Assembly: GCA_025359445.1 (NCBI GenBank)
Contig: JANYGB010000002.1
Span: 1 to 37,521 of the forward strand
DNA length: 37,521 nucleotides
DNA from: Sphingomonadaceae bacterium
Lineage (GTDB): Bacteria > Pseudomonadota > Alphaproteobacteria > Sphingomonadales > Sphingomonadaceae
Direction: 5' to 3'
Positions 15,150 to 23,557 of this stretch are shown in pieces (within the stretch, counting starts at the first letter, position 1; each line of letters begins with the position of its first letter). The translations under genes were made by a program, and so were the position numbers. The notes beneath the pieces are model-generated. The model was not told the DNA's origin. It worked only from the letters and a program-made list of their open reading frames with translations, and did not search any database.

Positions 15150-16246
15150 TGCTCGCTGGCATGTTCCCTTCGCGCACTCTCACGATGTACCTCGCGCGGC
15201 TGTTCATCGTCCGCATTCTGGGCGTGCTGGTTATGCTGGTGGTAGTACTGCAATCGCTTCAGCTGCTCTCTGAAAGCGGCGATATTCTGGCGGTGCCAGG
15301 CAACGGCCAAGCCGAGCTGTGGCGCTATGTCACGCTCAACGTCCCCCAGCTGATCGCGCGGTTCCTGCCTTATGCAGTGCTGCTGGCAACGCTGTTTACG
15401 TTCACTCCGCTCAACCAGAACAGCGAAGTGATCGCAATGCGCGCGGGCGGGCTATCAGCGCATCAGATCCTTGCCCCGATGCTGCTTACCGCCGCAGTTG
15501 TCTCGCTGTTCAGTCTGGCTTTCAACGAGACTGTGGTTGCCCCGGCGACTGGCAAACTCAAGCAGTGGACCGCGCTCAAATACCAGCCGGTGCCTACCGA
15601 AACCGGGGTGCGCAGCAATGTTTACGTCCCTGACGGCAGCAATGTGCTCGCCGCCGCGACCGTCACCGGCACCGGGGCTAGCGCCGTGCTCACCGGGGTG
15701 ACCTGGTACCACCGCGACGGTGCGGGCATGGTTACCGAGCAACTTCGCAGCCCGCGCGCAACCTTTGCCGCGCCCGGCTGGCGGCTGGACAATCCTACCC
15801 ACTTCGATGTTGCCACCACCACGCAAATCCAGTTGCCCAGCCAGGTGATCGCGCCAAAGGTCACCCCGGCCGAACTGGGGCTGACCAAGGTCGATCCCGA
15901 CGGGCAGAACATTTTTCAGCTGTCCAAATCCATCGCCGCAATGAAGGCCTCGGGCCGCCGCACTACTGAACTTGAAGCCAAGTGGTGGCACAAGCTGGCT
16001 GCACCGCTCTCAGCGGTTCTGATGCCGCTGTTGGGCTCGGTCGCAGCGTTTGGCCTGGCGCGCTCGGGTACGCTGCTGATCCGCGCGGTCGCCGGGATGG
16101 CGCTGGGCTTCACCTATTTCGTGGTCGACAACGCCGCCTTGGCGATGGGCAATTTCGGCGGCTACGCTCCGCTGGTCGCCGCCTGGGCACCGTTCCTGCT
16201 GTTTGTGCTGGTCGGTGAGACGGTGCTGGTGCGGACCGAGGAGTAG
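15149..16246 (+). CDS. lptG: LPS export permease LptG
   Basis: Partner permease of LptF in the lipopolysaccharide exporter. The 365-residue protein repeats the family plan: RTLTMYLARLFIVRILGVLVML as first helix, NSEVIAMRAGGLSAHQI as the LptB coupling helix, a periplasmic jellyroll (about residues 135-260), and three final helices, with LSAVLMPLLGSVAAFGLA and YAPLVAAWAPFLLFVLV recognisable. ATG 15149 shares its first base with the lptF stop. A second ATG at 15161 (MFPSRTL) is also possible. Which permease is F and which is G is judged from gene order and overall resemblance. The desaturase gene is convergent, its stop only 4 nt from this one. Confidence 0.92.
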   Translation: MLAGMFPSRTLTMYLARLFIVRILGVLVMLVVVLQSLQLLSESGDILAVPGNGQAELWRYVTLNVPQLIARFLPYAVLLATLFTFTPLNQNSEVIAMRAGGLSAHQILAPMLLTAAVVSLFSLAFNETVVAPATGKLKQWTALKYQPVPTETGVRSNVYVPDGSNVLAAATVTGTGASAVLTGVTWYHRDGAGMVTEQLRSPRATFAAPGWRLDNPTHFDVATTTQIQLPSQVIAPKVTPAELGLTKVDPDGQNIFQLSKSIAAMKASGRRTTELEAKWWHKLAAPLSAVLMPLLGSVAAFGLARSGTLLIRAVAGMALGFTYFVVDNAALAMGNFGGYAPLVAAWAPFLLFVLVGETVLVRTEE

Positions 16247-16250
16247 GGCC

Positions 16251-17315
16251 TCAGCGCCCGCGCAGCATTGTGCTCCGCGCAAGCCGCCCAACCAGAGGAA
16301 AAAGCCCTGGATAGTTCGCCAGCGCATAAGTCGATCCGGTTCCCAGCCGCGACGCCAGCCGCCGGTGCGCCTCGGCGAGCGAGTGGTACGGCATCGAGGG
16401 CAACAAGTGGTGCAGCGCGTGATAGCGCAGGCCTACCGGAGCCCAGAATTCCGACCAGATCCCGGGCGGGGGGACATTGACCGAATCGAGGTACTGCGCG
16501 GTGACGGTCATCGCCTCACCGTCGTTTTCCCACAGATGCGCCACCAGGGTACGGATCTGGTTGAACACGGCAGTCGCCGAAACCACCGCCAGCGCGACCA
16601 GCAGCGGACGCCAGCCGAGCACTTGCGTACTGGCGATCAGCGCCCAGGCCCACACAAACGTCCCGAACTCCTGCCAATGGACCATCCGCGCAAAATCACC
16701 CTCGGGCGGGCGACGGCGGAAATCGGGGTTGATCGACAGCGACGAGGCACGTTCCCAAAGCAGCTTGCGCAGTGGCGGGACTACCGCGCCGAGCGGCACC
16801 AGCAGAGCGGCGCGGATCAGCAGGCCAATCGGCAACAAGGCCGAAATCAGGATAAACGCGGGCAGCGACCACGGCTTCATCAAGGCGAGCGGCAGGTACT
16901 CGGGATCCTCGGCGGTGCCATAACGGGTCCGCGCGTGGTGCAGTGTGTGGACGTTCTCGTACATGAAGCTGGGGGTCAGCAGTGGCACACCGACAAGCGC
17001 GTTCCATACCGTGCGAAAGCCCGGCAGCGCGGTGCGGTGGATGTGAGTAAGCTCGTGAATAAACAGCAACGCGCGGTACAGCGCCAGCACCGCTACCGCC
17101 GCGCAGGCAAGCGCGAGCGGCAGGCTGGGCGCCAGAATTGCCCCCGCCATTGCGCCGTAACCCAGCGCCGCAGACAGCAGCATGTCCGGCCAGTATATAT
17201 CAGCCCGCGCGGCAGAAATGTCGCGGGTCAGTTCAACCGCAGCACGCAGCATCTCCATATCGTCGGGCACGGATGGCACTGCAGAGGCAGGCTTGATCTT
17301 TTCGAGAACGCTCAT
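16251..17315 (-). CDS. Membrane fatty acid desaturase
   Basis: A 354-residue di-iron membrane desaturase introducing a double bond into acyl chains of membrane lipids or a related substrate. The three histidine clusters are present: HELTH at residues 87-91, HTLHH at 123-127 and HALHH at 299-303, in the usual spacing with four hydrophobic segments. ENVHTLHHARTRYGTAEDPEYLP resembles the DesA/acyl-lipid branch. The frame extends 17 codons upstream of ATG 17315, but MSVLEKIKPASAV is the more natural beginning; its ribosome binding site is weak (GGAA). The gene is divergent from the GNAT-like gene, with about 80 bp between starts that must hold both promoters. Position of the double bond cannot be read from sequence. 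Confidence 0.9.
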   Translation of the reverse strand: MSVLEKIKPASAVPSVPDDMEMLRAAVELTRDISAARADIYWPDMLLSAALGYGAMAGAILAPSLPLALACAAVAVLALYRALLFIHELTHIHRTALPGFRTVWNALVGVPLLTPSFMYENVHTLHHARTRYGTAEDPEYLPLALMKPWSLPAFILISALLPIGLLIRAALLVPLGAVVPPLRKLLWERASSLSINPDFRRRPPEGDFARMVHWQEFGTFVWAWALIASTQVLGWRPLLVALAVVSATAVFNQIRTLVAHLWENDGEAMTVTAQYLDSVNVPPPGIWSEFWAPVGLRYHALHHLLPSMPYHSLAEAHRRLASRLGTGSTYALANYPGLFPLVGRLARSTMLRGR

Positions 17316-17396
17316 GGCTTGATTCCAGATTGCCCCGGCTTGACAAGCTGCGGGGACCATATGCACTGCTCTGTGCAGGTAAACAAAGGCAGCATC

Positions 17397-18554
17397 GTGG
17401 CAGATTCAGAGTTAATGGTGACGAGGGTCGGTAACAAGGCCGACTTCAATGCATTTGTCGATCTGGCTTATCGGCTTAACCAGTCAGACCCCAACTGGGT
17501 CCCGCCGCTGCGCAGCGAAGTGGTTGAATTACTGACCCCGGGCAAGAACCCCTTTTTTGAACATGCCACAATGCAGCTGTTCCTGGCGCGGCGCGGCGAT
17601 GCGGTGGTCGGGCGGATATCGGCGCACATCGATCACCTCGCGCTCGCTCAGCCGCCCGAACAGGGCATGGGCCCGGGCACCGGTAACTGGGGGCTGCTGG
17701 AGGCTGACGACGAAGACACTACGCGGGCGTTAATCGCAGCGGCCGAAGACTGGTTGCGCGGCCAGGGCATGACCCGCGCCCTCGCGCCGCTCAGCCTGTC
17801 GGTGTGGGAGGAGCCGGGCCTGTTGACCAAGGGCCACGATCATCCCGCCACGGTGATGATGGGTCACGACAATGCCGTTTATCAGCCATGGATCGAAGGC
17901 AGCGGATATACACTTGCCAAGACGCTGGTGACTTACGAGGTCGATATCACCGAGGCGTTCCCGCCGCTGATCCAGCGGATTGTGCAATCGGGCGAGCGCA
18001 ATGCGCGGATCCGCATTCGTCAGGTCGAGGTCAAGCATTTCGGCCGCGAAGCCAAGATCATCTGCGATATCCTCAACGATGCTTGGTCGCAGAACTGGGG
18101 CTTTGTCCCGTTCACCGAAACCGAAATTGCCCACACCGGAAGGAAGCTCAAGCCGCTGGTACGCGAAGACCTGATCATGATCGCCGAATACGACGGCCGC
18201 CCGGTCGCTTTCATGCTGACCCTGCCCGATCTTAACGAAGTAATCCTGAAAGTGCGCGGCAAGCTGCTGCCATTCGGCTGGGTGCGGCTGCTGTGGTGGC
18301 TTCGCAAGCCTCGCGGCCGCACGATCCGGGTCCCGTTGATGGGGGTTCTGAAGGAACACCAGTCATCGCGGCTCGCCAGTCAGCTGGCTTTCATGATGAT
18401 CGAGCAAATCCGCCGGAACGCGGTTGATCACTACGGCTTCACCCGCGGCGAGATCGGTTGGATCCTTGAGGACAACCAAGGCATGGTGGCAATTGCCGAC
18501 GCCATCGTCAGCCACCTCAACCGCGAATATTCGATTTACGAGAAGGCGCTTTAG
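17397..18554 (+). CDS. GNAT-like N-acetyltransferase family protein
   Basis: This 385-residue cytosolic protein resembles a family often labelled GNAT-like or, in older annotation, dATP pyrophosphohydrolase. The N-terminal segment (FNAFVDLAYRLNQSDPNWVPPLRSEVVELLTPGKNPFF) is the family hallmark. A second half contains acyltransferase-like elements (DLIMIAEYDGRPVAFMLTLPDLNE, then IGWILEDNQGM). Neither the substrate nor a catalytic residue can be assigned. The frame is open far upstream, which is chance; GTG 17397 has AAAGG 7 nt before it, and ATG 17361 would be an alternative adding 12 residues. The next gene is convergent, with a small hairpin cluster in the 51 bp gap. Confidence 0.82.
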   Translation: MADSELMVTRVGNKADFNAFVDLAYRLNQSDPNWVPPLRSEVVELLTPGKNPFFEHATMQLFLARRGDAVVGRISAHIDHLALAQPPEQGMGPGTGNWGLLEADDEDTTRALIAAAEDWLRGQGMTRALAPLSLSVWEEPGLLTKGHDHPATVMMGHDNAVYQPWIEGSGYTLAKTLVTYEVDITEAFPPLIQRIVQSGERNARIRIRQVEVKHFGREAKIICDILNDAWSQNWGFVPFTETEIAHTGRKLKPLVREDLIMIAEYDGRPVAFMLTLPDLNEVILKVRGKLLPFGWVRLLWWLRKPRGRTIRVPLMGVLKEHQSSRLASQLAFMMIEQIRRNAVDHYGFTRGEIGWILEDNQGMVAIADAIVSHLNREYSIYEKAL

Positions 18555-18589
18555 CGCCGCGCCTGCTCGTCACCCCGGCGCAGGCCGGG
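18545..18589. repeat. Hairpins between convergent genes (GNAT-like and symporter)
   Basis: Two inverted repeats lie at the end of the GNAT-like gene: GGCGCT/AGCGCC spanning its stop codon (18545-18558) and CCCGGC/GCCGGG with loop GCAG (18574-18589). The second sits in GTCACCCCGGCGCAGGCCGG, which looks like a small intergenic palindrome of the kind dispersed in related genomes. Neither is followed by a T run. A role in bidirectional termination is a guess. Confidence 0.4.
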
Positions 18590-18605
18590 ATGCCGGTGAA
18601 GGCAA

Positions 18606-19862
18606 TCAACCCACCCCGTCGCTCCCCTTGTCCACCGCCGCAGTTACCGCGACATCCATCGTGACGTTGCCCAAGGTGCGCATCAGATCGGGCAGCATTT
18701 CAACTGCGACCAGCAACCCGAGCGGGGCGACCGGGACCCCCATCGCCATGGCAACCGGCCCGACCGAGACAACGAAGCTGATCGTTCCGGGCAATGAGAC
18801 GGAGCTGAGTGAAACCAGAAAGGCGACCAGCACGCCCGCTGCCAGCGTCACCGGGGTAAGCGGAGTGCCGGTCAGGTGCGCGGCGTAAATCGCCACCGCC
18901 AGGTTCATCGCCGGGCTGGTGGCGCGGAAGATCGCCACCGCCAGCGGCAGAACGAAATCTGCGGTTGCTTCGCGCACCCCGAGTTTGCGGGTCGCCACCA
19001 GCATTGCGGGGAGGCAAGCGAGCGACGACTGGGTTGAAATCGCCACCGCGTGAACCGGTAGCATCGCTCGCGCAAAAGCTCCCAGCTTCTGTCCGCCCAG
19101 CGTCAGCGCCACGCTGTAGCCGGCCAGCAGCACCACCAGCCCCGCCGCACTCACAATCAGAATATAATGCGCCAGCGCGCCGATCGCGCCGCTGCCCATC
19201 TTGGCACCCAATGACATCGCCAGGCCGAACACGCCGATCGGTGCCAGCATCAGCACCCAGCCGACTATGACCATCATTGCCCCGGCCACGCCTTCGAACA
19301 GCACTGCTAACGAACGGCGCGGCGCTTCGGCAAGCTTGGTCGCGGCCAGCGCGAACAGCGAGACGAACAACACCATCGGCAACATTGCCCCTGCTGCAGC
19401 AGCGGCGAAGATATTCCCTGGCATCATTGCCGACAGGATTTCCGCAACGCCCGGCACTGAGCCAGCGTCGCCCGCGCCGCCGCTCAACGCGGCTGCTGCA
19501 CTGGCCGGAATCGGAAATGCGCCGAGCAGCCCCAGCGTGAGCAGCGCGGACATGGTTGCGCCGGCGATCAAGACTACACAGAACAGCGTAACCGCGCGGC
19601 GCGCAATCCGCCCTCCGCCCGCAGCCGCCAGTGTTTGCGAGATGCCGGTATAAACCAGCCCGATCACCAGCGGCAGAATAGTCAGCTGCAGCGCGCGCAA
19701 CCACAGCGTTCCCGCCGGTTCGGCAATCGCCAGCAGCGGCCCTTCGGCCGCCGACCCGCGCAGCATCGAGCCGAGGATAAATCCCGCGATCAAGGCCGCA
19801 AAGGTGAGCGCGGCCGGAACCTTGATCTCGGGGTAACCCGATGCTGATTGCTGCGCGTCCAT
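18606..19862 (-). CDS. Dicarboxylate/amino acid:cation symporter (DAACS family)
   Basis: A 418-residue inner-membrane secondary transporter of the GltP/DctA family, importing acidic amino acids or C4-dicarboxylates with Na+ or H+. Family features include the first helices with LWLRALQLTILPLVIGLVYTGI, the serine-containing loop AISTQSSLACLPAML (re-entrant hairpin), the substrate/cation helix VLPLAVAIFRATSPAMNLAVAIY in the place of the NMDGT region, and the second re-entrant hairpin VSLSSVSLPGTISFV. The canonical NMDGT is altered to RATSP, so substrate and ion coupling may differ from GltP. Among candidate ATGs, 19862 has CGGGGA at 6 nt spacing and is preferred over 19868. The gene is divergent from glmM. 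Confidence 0.88.
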   Translation of the reverse strand: MDAQQSASGYPEIKVPAALTFAALIAGFILGSMLRGSAAEGPLLAIAEPAGTLWLRALQLTILPLVIGLVYTGISQTLAAAGGGRIARRAVTLFCVVLIAGATMSALLTLGLLGAFPIPASAAAALSGGAGDAGSVPGVAEILSAMMPGNIFAAAAAGAMLPMVLFVSLFALAATKLAEAPRRSLAVLFEGVAGAMMVIVGWVLMLAPIGVFGLAMSLGAKMGSGAIGALAHYILIVSAAGLVVLLAGYSVALTLGGQKLGAFARAMLPVHAVAISTQSSLACLPAMLVATRKLGVREATADFVLPLAVAIFRATSPAMNLAVAIYAAHLTGTPLTPVTLAAGVLVAFLVSLSSVSLPGTISFVVSVGPVAMAMGVPVAPLGLLVAVEMLPDLMRTLGNVTMDVAVTAAVDKGSDGVG

Positions 19863-19960
19863 GGCCATTCCCCGATTGATTGCCGAGTGACAATAACGCA
19901 CGGGTGCGGCATGGCAATTTGCGATTGCGCCATTGGCGGCAGCTAAGGATTGTTGGGGCT

Positions 19961-21301
19961 ATGGGACGGCAATATTTCGGCACTGACGGGATCCGCGGCC
20001 TGACCAATGCGGGGGTGATGACCGCCGGAATCGCGATGAAAGTGGGTCAGGCCGCAGGCACGCATTTCTTGCGCGGCCGACACCGCCACCGGGTCGTGAT
20101 CGGCAAGGATACGCGGCTATCGGGCTACATGCTCGAAAATGCACTGGTCGCCGGGTTCACCAGCGTGGGCATGGACGTGGTTCTGCTGGGCCCGCTGCCG
20201 ACCCCGGCAATCGCGCTGCTCACCCGCGAGCTGCGCGCCGACGTGGGCGTAATGATCTCAGCGAGCCACAACCCCTATCAGGACAACGGGATCAAGCTGT
20301 TCGGCCCCGATGGGTTCAAGCTGTCCGACGCCGACGAGCTGGCGATCGAGGCGATGCTCAGCCAGGACTTGCCGCTTGCGCCAGCGGCTGAGATCGGCCG
20401 GGCGCGGCGGATCGAGGATGCCCGCGGGCGCTATATCCACGCGGTCAAGGGCTCGCTGCCCGATGACGTGCGGCTCGACGGGCTCAAGATCGTGGTCGAT
20501 TGCGCCAATGGCGCGGCTTACCAGGTCGCTCCCTCGGCGGTATGGGAGCTTGGTGCAGAAGTGATCACCGTCGGGGTCACTCCCAATGGCACCAACATCA
20601 ATGACAAGTGCGGCTCGACCAGTCTTGGCCTGGTCAGCGAGACGGTGGTTGCCAGCGGCGCGCACATCGGGATCGCGCTTGACGGTGATGCCGACCGGCT
20701 GATCGTGGTTGACGAGCGCGGCCAGACGGTTGACGGCGACCAGCTGATGGCCTTGATCGGGACCACGCTGGCCGATCAAGGCAAGCTGCGCGGCGGCGGC
20801 GTGGTCGCCACGGTGATGTCCAACCTGGGGCTCGAACGCTATCTCCAAGGGCGCGGATTGAGCCTTGAGCGGACCAAGGTGGGGGACCGCCATGTGCTCG
20901 AAAAGATGAAATCGGGCGGGTTCAACGTGGGCGGCGAACAATCGGGCCACATCATCCTGCTTGACCATGCGACCACCGGCGACGGCACGATTGCGGCGCT
21001 GCAAGTACTCGCCGCGCTGGTCAAATCGGGTAAGGCAGCAAGCGAGCTGCTCCACCTGTTCGATCCGGTCCCGCAACTGCTCAGGAATGTGCGGTTTGCG
21101 GGCGGAAAGCCGTTGGAAGATGCCAAAGTGCAAGCGGTGATCGCCGAGGCTGAGGCGCAACTTGCCGGGCGCGGGCGGTTGGTGATCCGCCCATCTGGCA
21201 CCGAGCCGGTGATCCGCGTCATGGCCGAAGGCGACGATGCGGGGGAGGTTGAAGCGGTGGTCGGCGCGATCTGCGCGGCGGTGCAGGAGGCGGCAGCATG
21301 A
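19961..21301 (+). CDS. glmM: Phosphoglucosamine mutase GlmM
   Basis: GlmM converts glucosamine-6-phosphate to glucosamine-1-phosphate on the way to UDP-GlcNAc, for peptidoglycan and lipid A. The 446-residue length is standard. The phosphoserine is S102 in ISASHNP, the Mg2+ loop is DGDADR near residues 242-247, the sugar-binding loop is GGEQSGH, and the phosphate-binding [12 protein letters not shown] sits near the C terminus. ATG 19961 begins [13 protein letters not shown], the invariant family opening; AAGGAT lies a little far upstream (about 11 nt). The stop overlaps the next start as ATGA, so glmM and the DUF1272 gene are coupled. No glmS or glmU is nearby. Confidence 0.97.
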   Translation: MGRQYFGTDGIRGLTNAGVMTAGIAMKVGQAAGTHFLRGRHRHRVVIGKDTRLSGYMLENALVAGFTSVGMDVVLLGPLPTPAIALLTRELRADVGVMISASHNPYQDNGIKLFGPDGFKLSDADELAIEAMLSQDLPLAPAAEIGRARRIEDARGRYIHAVKGSLPDDVRLDGLKIVVDCANGAAYQVAPSAVWELGAEVITVGVTPNGTNINDKCGSTSLGLVSETVVASGAHIGIALDGDADRLIVVDERGQTVDGDQLMALIGTTLADQGKLRGGGVVATVMSNLGLERYLQGRGLSLERTKVGDRHVLEKMKSGGFNVGGEQSGHIILLDHATTGDGTIAALQVLAALVKSGKAASELLHLFDPVPQLLRNVRFAGGKPLEDAKVQAVIAEAEAQLAGRGRLVIRPSGTEPVIRVMAEGDDAGEVEAVVGAICAAVQEAAA

Positions 21302-21540
21302 GCCTGGAAATGCGCCCCGATTGCGAACGCTGCGGTACCGATCTGCCGGCGCAGGCCCCCGGCGCGTTCATTTGCAGCTTCGAATGCACCTTCTGCGCGA
21401 CCTGCGCCGACCAGCTCGATGAACGCTGCCCCAATTGCAGCGGCGAATTGCTCGACCGGCCGGCGCGGGCGGCGGCGCTGCTCGCGAAGCATCCGGCGTC
21501 GGCGGTGCGGAAGTTTAATCCTTCGTCGTCCCGGGCTTGA
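21298..21540 (+). CDS. DUF1272 small zinc-ribbon-like protein
   Basis: An 80-residue protein of the DUF1272 family, function unknown. The family pattern is evident: [15 protein letters not shown], then [17 protein letters not shown] and [12 protein letters not shown]. Eight cysteines (9, 12, 26, 30, 33, 36, 44, 47) suggest two zinc-binding sites. It starts within the glmM stop codon (ATGA). The last six codons, encoding SSSRA and the stop, come from a palindromic repeat that begins in the gene and runs on into thiD, so the natural C terminus may have been replaced. Confidence 0.9.
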   Translation: MSLEMRPDCERCGTDLPAQAPGAFICSFECTFCATCADQLDERCPNCSGELLDRPARAAALLAKHPASAVRKFNPSSSRA

Positions 21541-21614
21541 CCCGGGACCGCTGGAGACATGACGCAAGCTTTAAATGATGCGGCCAGCGGCCCCGGGTCA
21601 AGCCCGGGTCGACG
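21525..21614. repeat. Palindromic REP-like element spanning the DUF1272-thiD junction
   Basis: Two long inverted arms (about 21525-21554 and 21584-21614) pair with only about two mismatches over some 30 bp and enclose a 29 nt loop. Each arm contains CCCGGGCTTGACCCGGG or its complement. The left arm provides the stop of the DUF1272 gene; the loop contains the thiD start codon; the right arm encodes thiD residues about 9-18. A second copy of the same element lies at 30611-30703. Confidence 0.88.
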
Positions 21615-22359
21615 AATTCCCCGCATCCTTTCCATCGCCGGGTCGGACAGTTCGGGCGGCGCGGGGATTCAGGCCGACATCAAGACCATCACCGTGCTGG
21701 GCGGCTATGCGATGAGCGCGATCACCGCGATCACCGCGCAGAACACGCTTGGGGTGAGCGCGGTGGAGGTGCTGTCGCCCGAGCTGGTCGCAGCGCAAAT
21801 CGACGCCTGCATCGGCGATATCGGGGTCGACGCGATCAAGCTCGGGATGCTCGGCTCAGCCGCGATTGCTGCGGTGGTAGCTGACCGCATTGCCGCGCTA
21901 AACGTGCCGGTGGTGTTCGATCCGGTGATGGTGGCGACCAGCGGCGCGGCGCTGGCCGACGCCGAAACCATCGAAGCCTTCGAACGATTGATGCAGCTCG
22001 CCACGCTGACCACGCCCAATGTCGCCGAACTGGCTGCGCTGGGCGGGCACGATGGGATGGCAGCGCGCGGGATTGCTTACCTCGCCAAGGGCGGTGACAG
22101 CGAGGGCGAGCGGATTGAAGATGCGTTGATGATCCCCGGCGAGGCCCCGCTGGTCATGGCCGGCACCCGCATCCACACCCGCCACACCCACGGCACCGGC
22201 TGCACGCTCTCAAGCGCGATCGCGACGTACCTCGCCAAAGGCCTCCCGCTGCCCGAAGCGGTCGACCGTGCCCGGCTGTTCGTCCGCTCGGCGCTGCGCG
22301 CTGCACCCGGGTTTGGGGAAGGGAACGGCCCGCTGGGCCACGCCGAAGCGCGGGGTTAG
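21559..22359 (+). CDS. thiD: Hydroxymethylpyrimidine (phosphate) kinase ThiD
   Basis: ThiD phosphorylates HMP and HMP-phosphate to HMP-PP for thiamine synthesis. The 266-residue protein has the ribokinase-like fold: IAGSDSSGGAGIQADIKT near residue 25, GMLGS and FDPVMVATSG in the middle, TPNVAEL, and the anion hole/catalytic base HTHGTGCTLSSAIA, with the aspartate-to-cysteine change GTGC usual in this family. The first 18 or so codons, including [11 protein letters not shown], come from a palindromic repeat. No ATG, GTG or TTG exists between the repeat and the conserved core, so translation must begin inside the element at ATG 21559, with GGAG just upstream. No TPP riboswitch is seen. The LOG-family gene is convergent, 8 nt away. 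Confidence 0.95.
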   Translation: MTQALNDAASGPGSSPGRRIPRILSIAGSDSSGGAGIQADIKTITVLGGYAMSAITAITAQNTLGVSAVEVLSPELVAAQIDACIGDIGVDAIKLGMLGSAAIAAVVADRIAALNVPVVFDPVMVATSGAALADAETIEAFERLMQLATLTTPNVAELAALGGHDGMAARGIAYLAKGGDSEGERIEDALMIPGEAPLVMAGTRIHTRHTHGTGCTLSSAIATYLAKGLPLPEAVDRARLFVRSALRAAPGFGEGNGPLGHAEARG

Positions 22360-22367
22360 CGCGGCAT

Positions 22368-23246
22368 TCAGCAATCCAGGTCGTAGAATTCCTCGATCTT
22401 GGCCCAGGCTTCCTCGGCGCTTTCGACCCAGGTGATCAAATCCAGATCCGCATGGTTGATCACGCCTTCTTCGGCCATCGCCTCGAAATTGAGCACGCGG
22501 GTCCAGAACTCCTTGCCGAACAGCAGGATCGGGATCGGTTTCATCTTGCCGGTCTGGATCAGCGTCAGCAGCTCCATGAATTCATCGAGCGTGCCGAACC
22601 CGCCGGGGAACACTGCTACCGCTTTGGCGCGGAGCAGGAAGTGCATCTTGCGCAGCGCGAAATAGTGGAACTGGAAGGCGAGGTGCGGGGTGACGTATTC
22701 GTTCGGGGCCTGTTCGTGCGGGAGCACGATGTTGAGCCCGATCGTCTCCGCACCGGCATCGACCGCGCCGCGATTGGCGGCCTCCATGATCGACGGCCCG
22801 CCTCCCGAGCAGACCACGAACTGGCGCATACCTTTTTCGACAATGCCGCAGCTCGATGCAATCCGGGCCAGCTCACGCGCCTGATCGTAATATTTGGAGT
22901 TGGCCACCAGCCGTTCAACCACCGCTTTGCGTTCAGGGGTGGTTGCAGATGCCAACGCCGCCTCGGCCATTTCGGGCGAAGGGATCCGCGCCGAGCCATA
23001 GCACACCAGCGTCGAGCCGATCCCGGCCTCCTCGAGCAGCATCTCGCACTTGAGCAGCTCGAGCTGAAAGCGCACCGGCCGCAGTTCCTGACGCAGCAGG
23101 AAATCGGTATCGCGGAACGCCAGCTTGTAGGCCGGATCGCGGGTTTGCGGGGTCGAAACAACGTGCGATTCGACGAATGAGGCTTCTTGCTCGGCCTTGT
23201 AGAAACGGCCGCGGTTGAGGCGTTTTTCGGGGGTTTCTTCGGTCAT
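22368..23246 (-). CDS. LOG-family protein (TIGR00730-like)
   Basis: A 292-residue cytosolic protein of the LOG family, whose best-studied members are cytokinin-type nucleotide 5'-monophosphate phosphoribohydrolases and whose fold belongs to the SLOG superfamily. The signature PGGFGTLDEFMELLTLIQTGK is intact, with VVCSGGGPSIMEAANRGA as the preceding glycine-rich loop. It was long mislabelled as lysine decarboxylase. An N-terminal extension of about 85 residues precedes the core. ATG 23246 has AAGGCGAGA upstream. The true substrate in bacteria like this is unknown; nucleotide salvage or housekeeping is a guess. The tRNA-Gln gene is upstream on the same strand. Confidence 0.9.
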   Translation of the reverse strand: MTEETPEKRLNRGRFYKAEQEASFVESHVVSTPQTRDPAYKLAFRDTDFLLRQELRPVRFQLELLKCEMLLEEAGIGSTLVCYGSARIPSPEMAEAALASATTPERKAVVERLVANSKYYDQARELARIASSCGIVEKGMRQFVVCSGGGPSIMEAANRGAVDAGAETIGLNIVLPHEQAPNEYVTPHLAFQFHYFALRKMHFLLRAKAVAVFPGGFGTLDEFMELLTLIQTGKMKPIPILLFGKEFWTRVLNFEAMAEEGVINHADLDLITWVESAEEAWAKIEEFYDLDC

Positions 23247-23284
23247 TCTCGCCTTGTCGCGGGTTGCAATGCAGCTGTCAAAGC

Positions 23285-23309
23285 CGAAACGTCCCGCCCC
23301 TCAGGCGGG
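23285..23309 (-). terminator. Possible terminator of tRNA-Gln
   Basis: On the minus strand CCCGCC/GGCGGG (23309-23293, 5 nt loop) is followed by ACGTTTCGGCTTT. It lies 30 nt past tRNA-Gln and before the LOG-family gene. The T residues are interrupted, so the call is tentative. Confidence 0.4.
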
Positions 23310-23339
23310 TGAGTTAGCGCTTCTGTTTGCGTGAAAAGC

Positions 23340-23413
23340 TGGATGCCCGACAAGGACTCGAACCTTGATTGACGGTGTCAGAGACCGCTCTCTTACCATT
23401 AGAGGATCGGGCA
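23340..23413 (-). tRNA. tRNA-Gln (anticodon CUG)
   Basis: A full minus-strand cloverleaf is present. Acceptor TGCCCGA/TCGGGCA has U1-A72, a glutamine identity feature, then discriminator T and encoded CCA (bases 23340-23342). The anticodon stem GCGGT/ACCGT, with one G-U pair, closes the loop CTCTGAC, giving CTG for codon CAG. The T arm reads GGTTCGAGTCC. It is 74 nt long. Confidence 0.96.
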
Positions 23414-23557
23414 ATCAGCCGGGTGCCTCTAGGTGTGAGCGGACCTCGCGTCAAGGCGGTGCGGACAGCGCGCTTGCCCCGCGCGGCGCGCCGGGCTATT
23501 CCCGGCTTCAGGTACCTGCCGCGTGAGGCAGGCATAAAGATAAGAGTGTACATCGCC

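Noticed and set aside
21480..21560. TPP riboswitch ahead of thiD
   Set aside because: No thi-box conserved core was seen; the only structure is the palindromic repeat, and the upstream DNA is coding.
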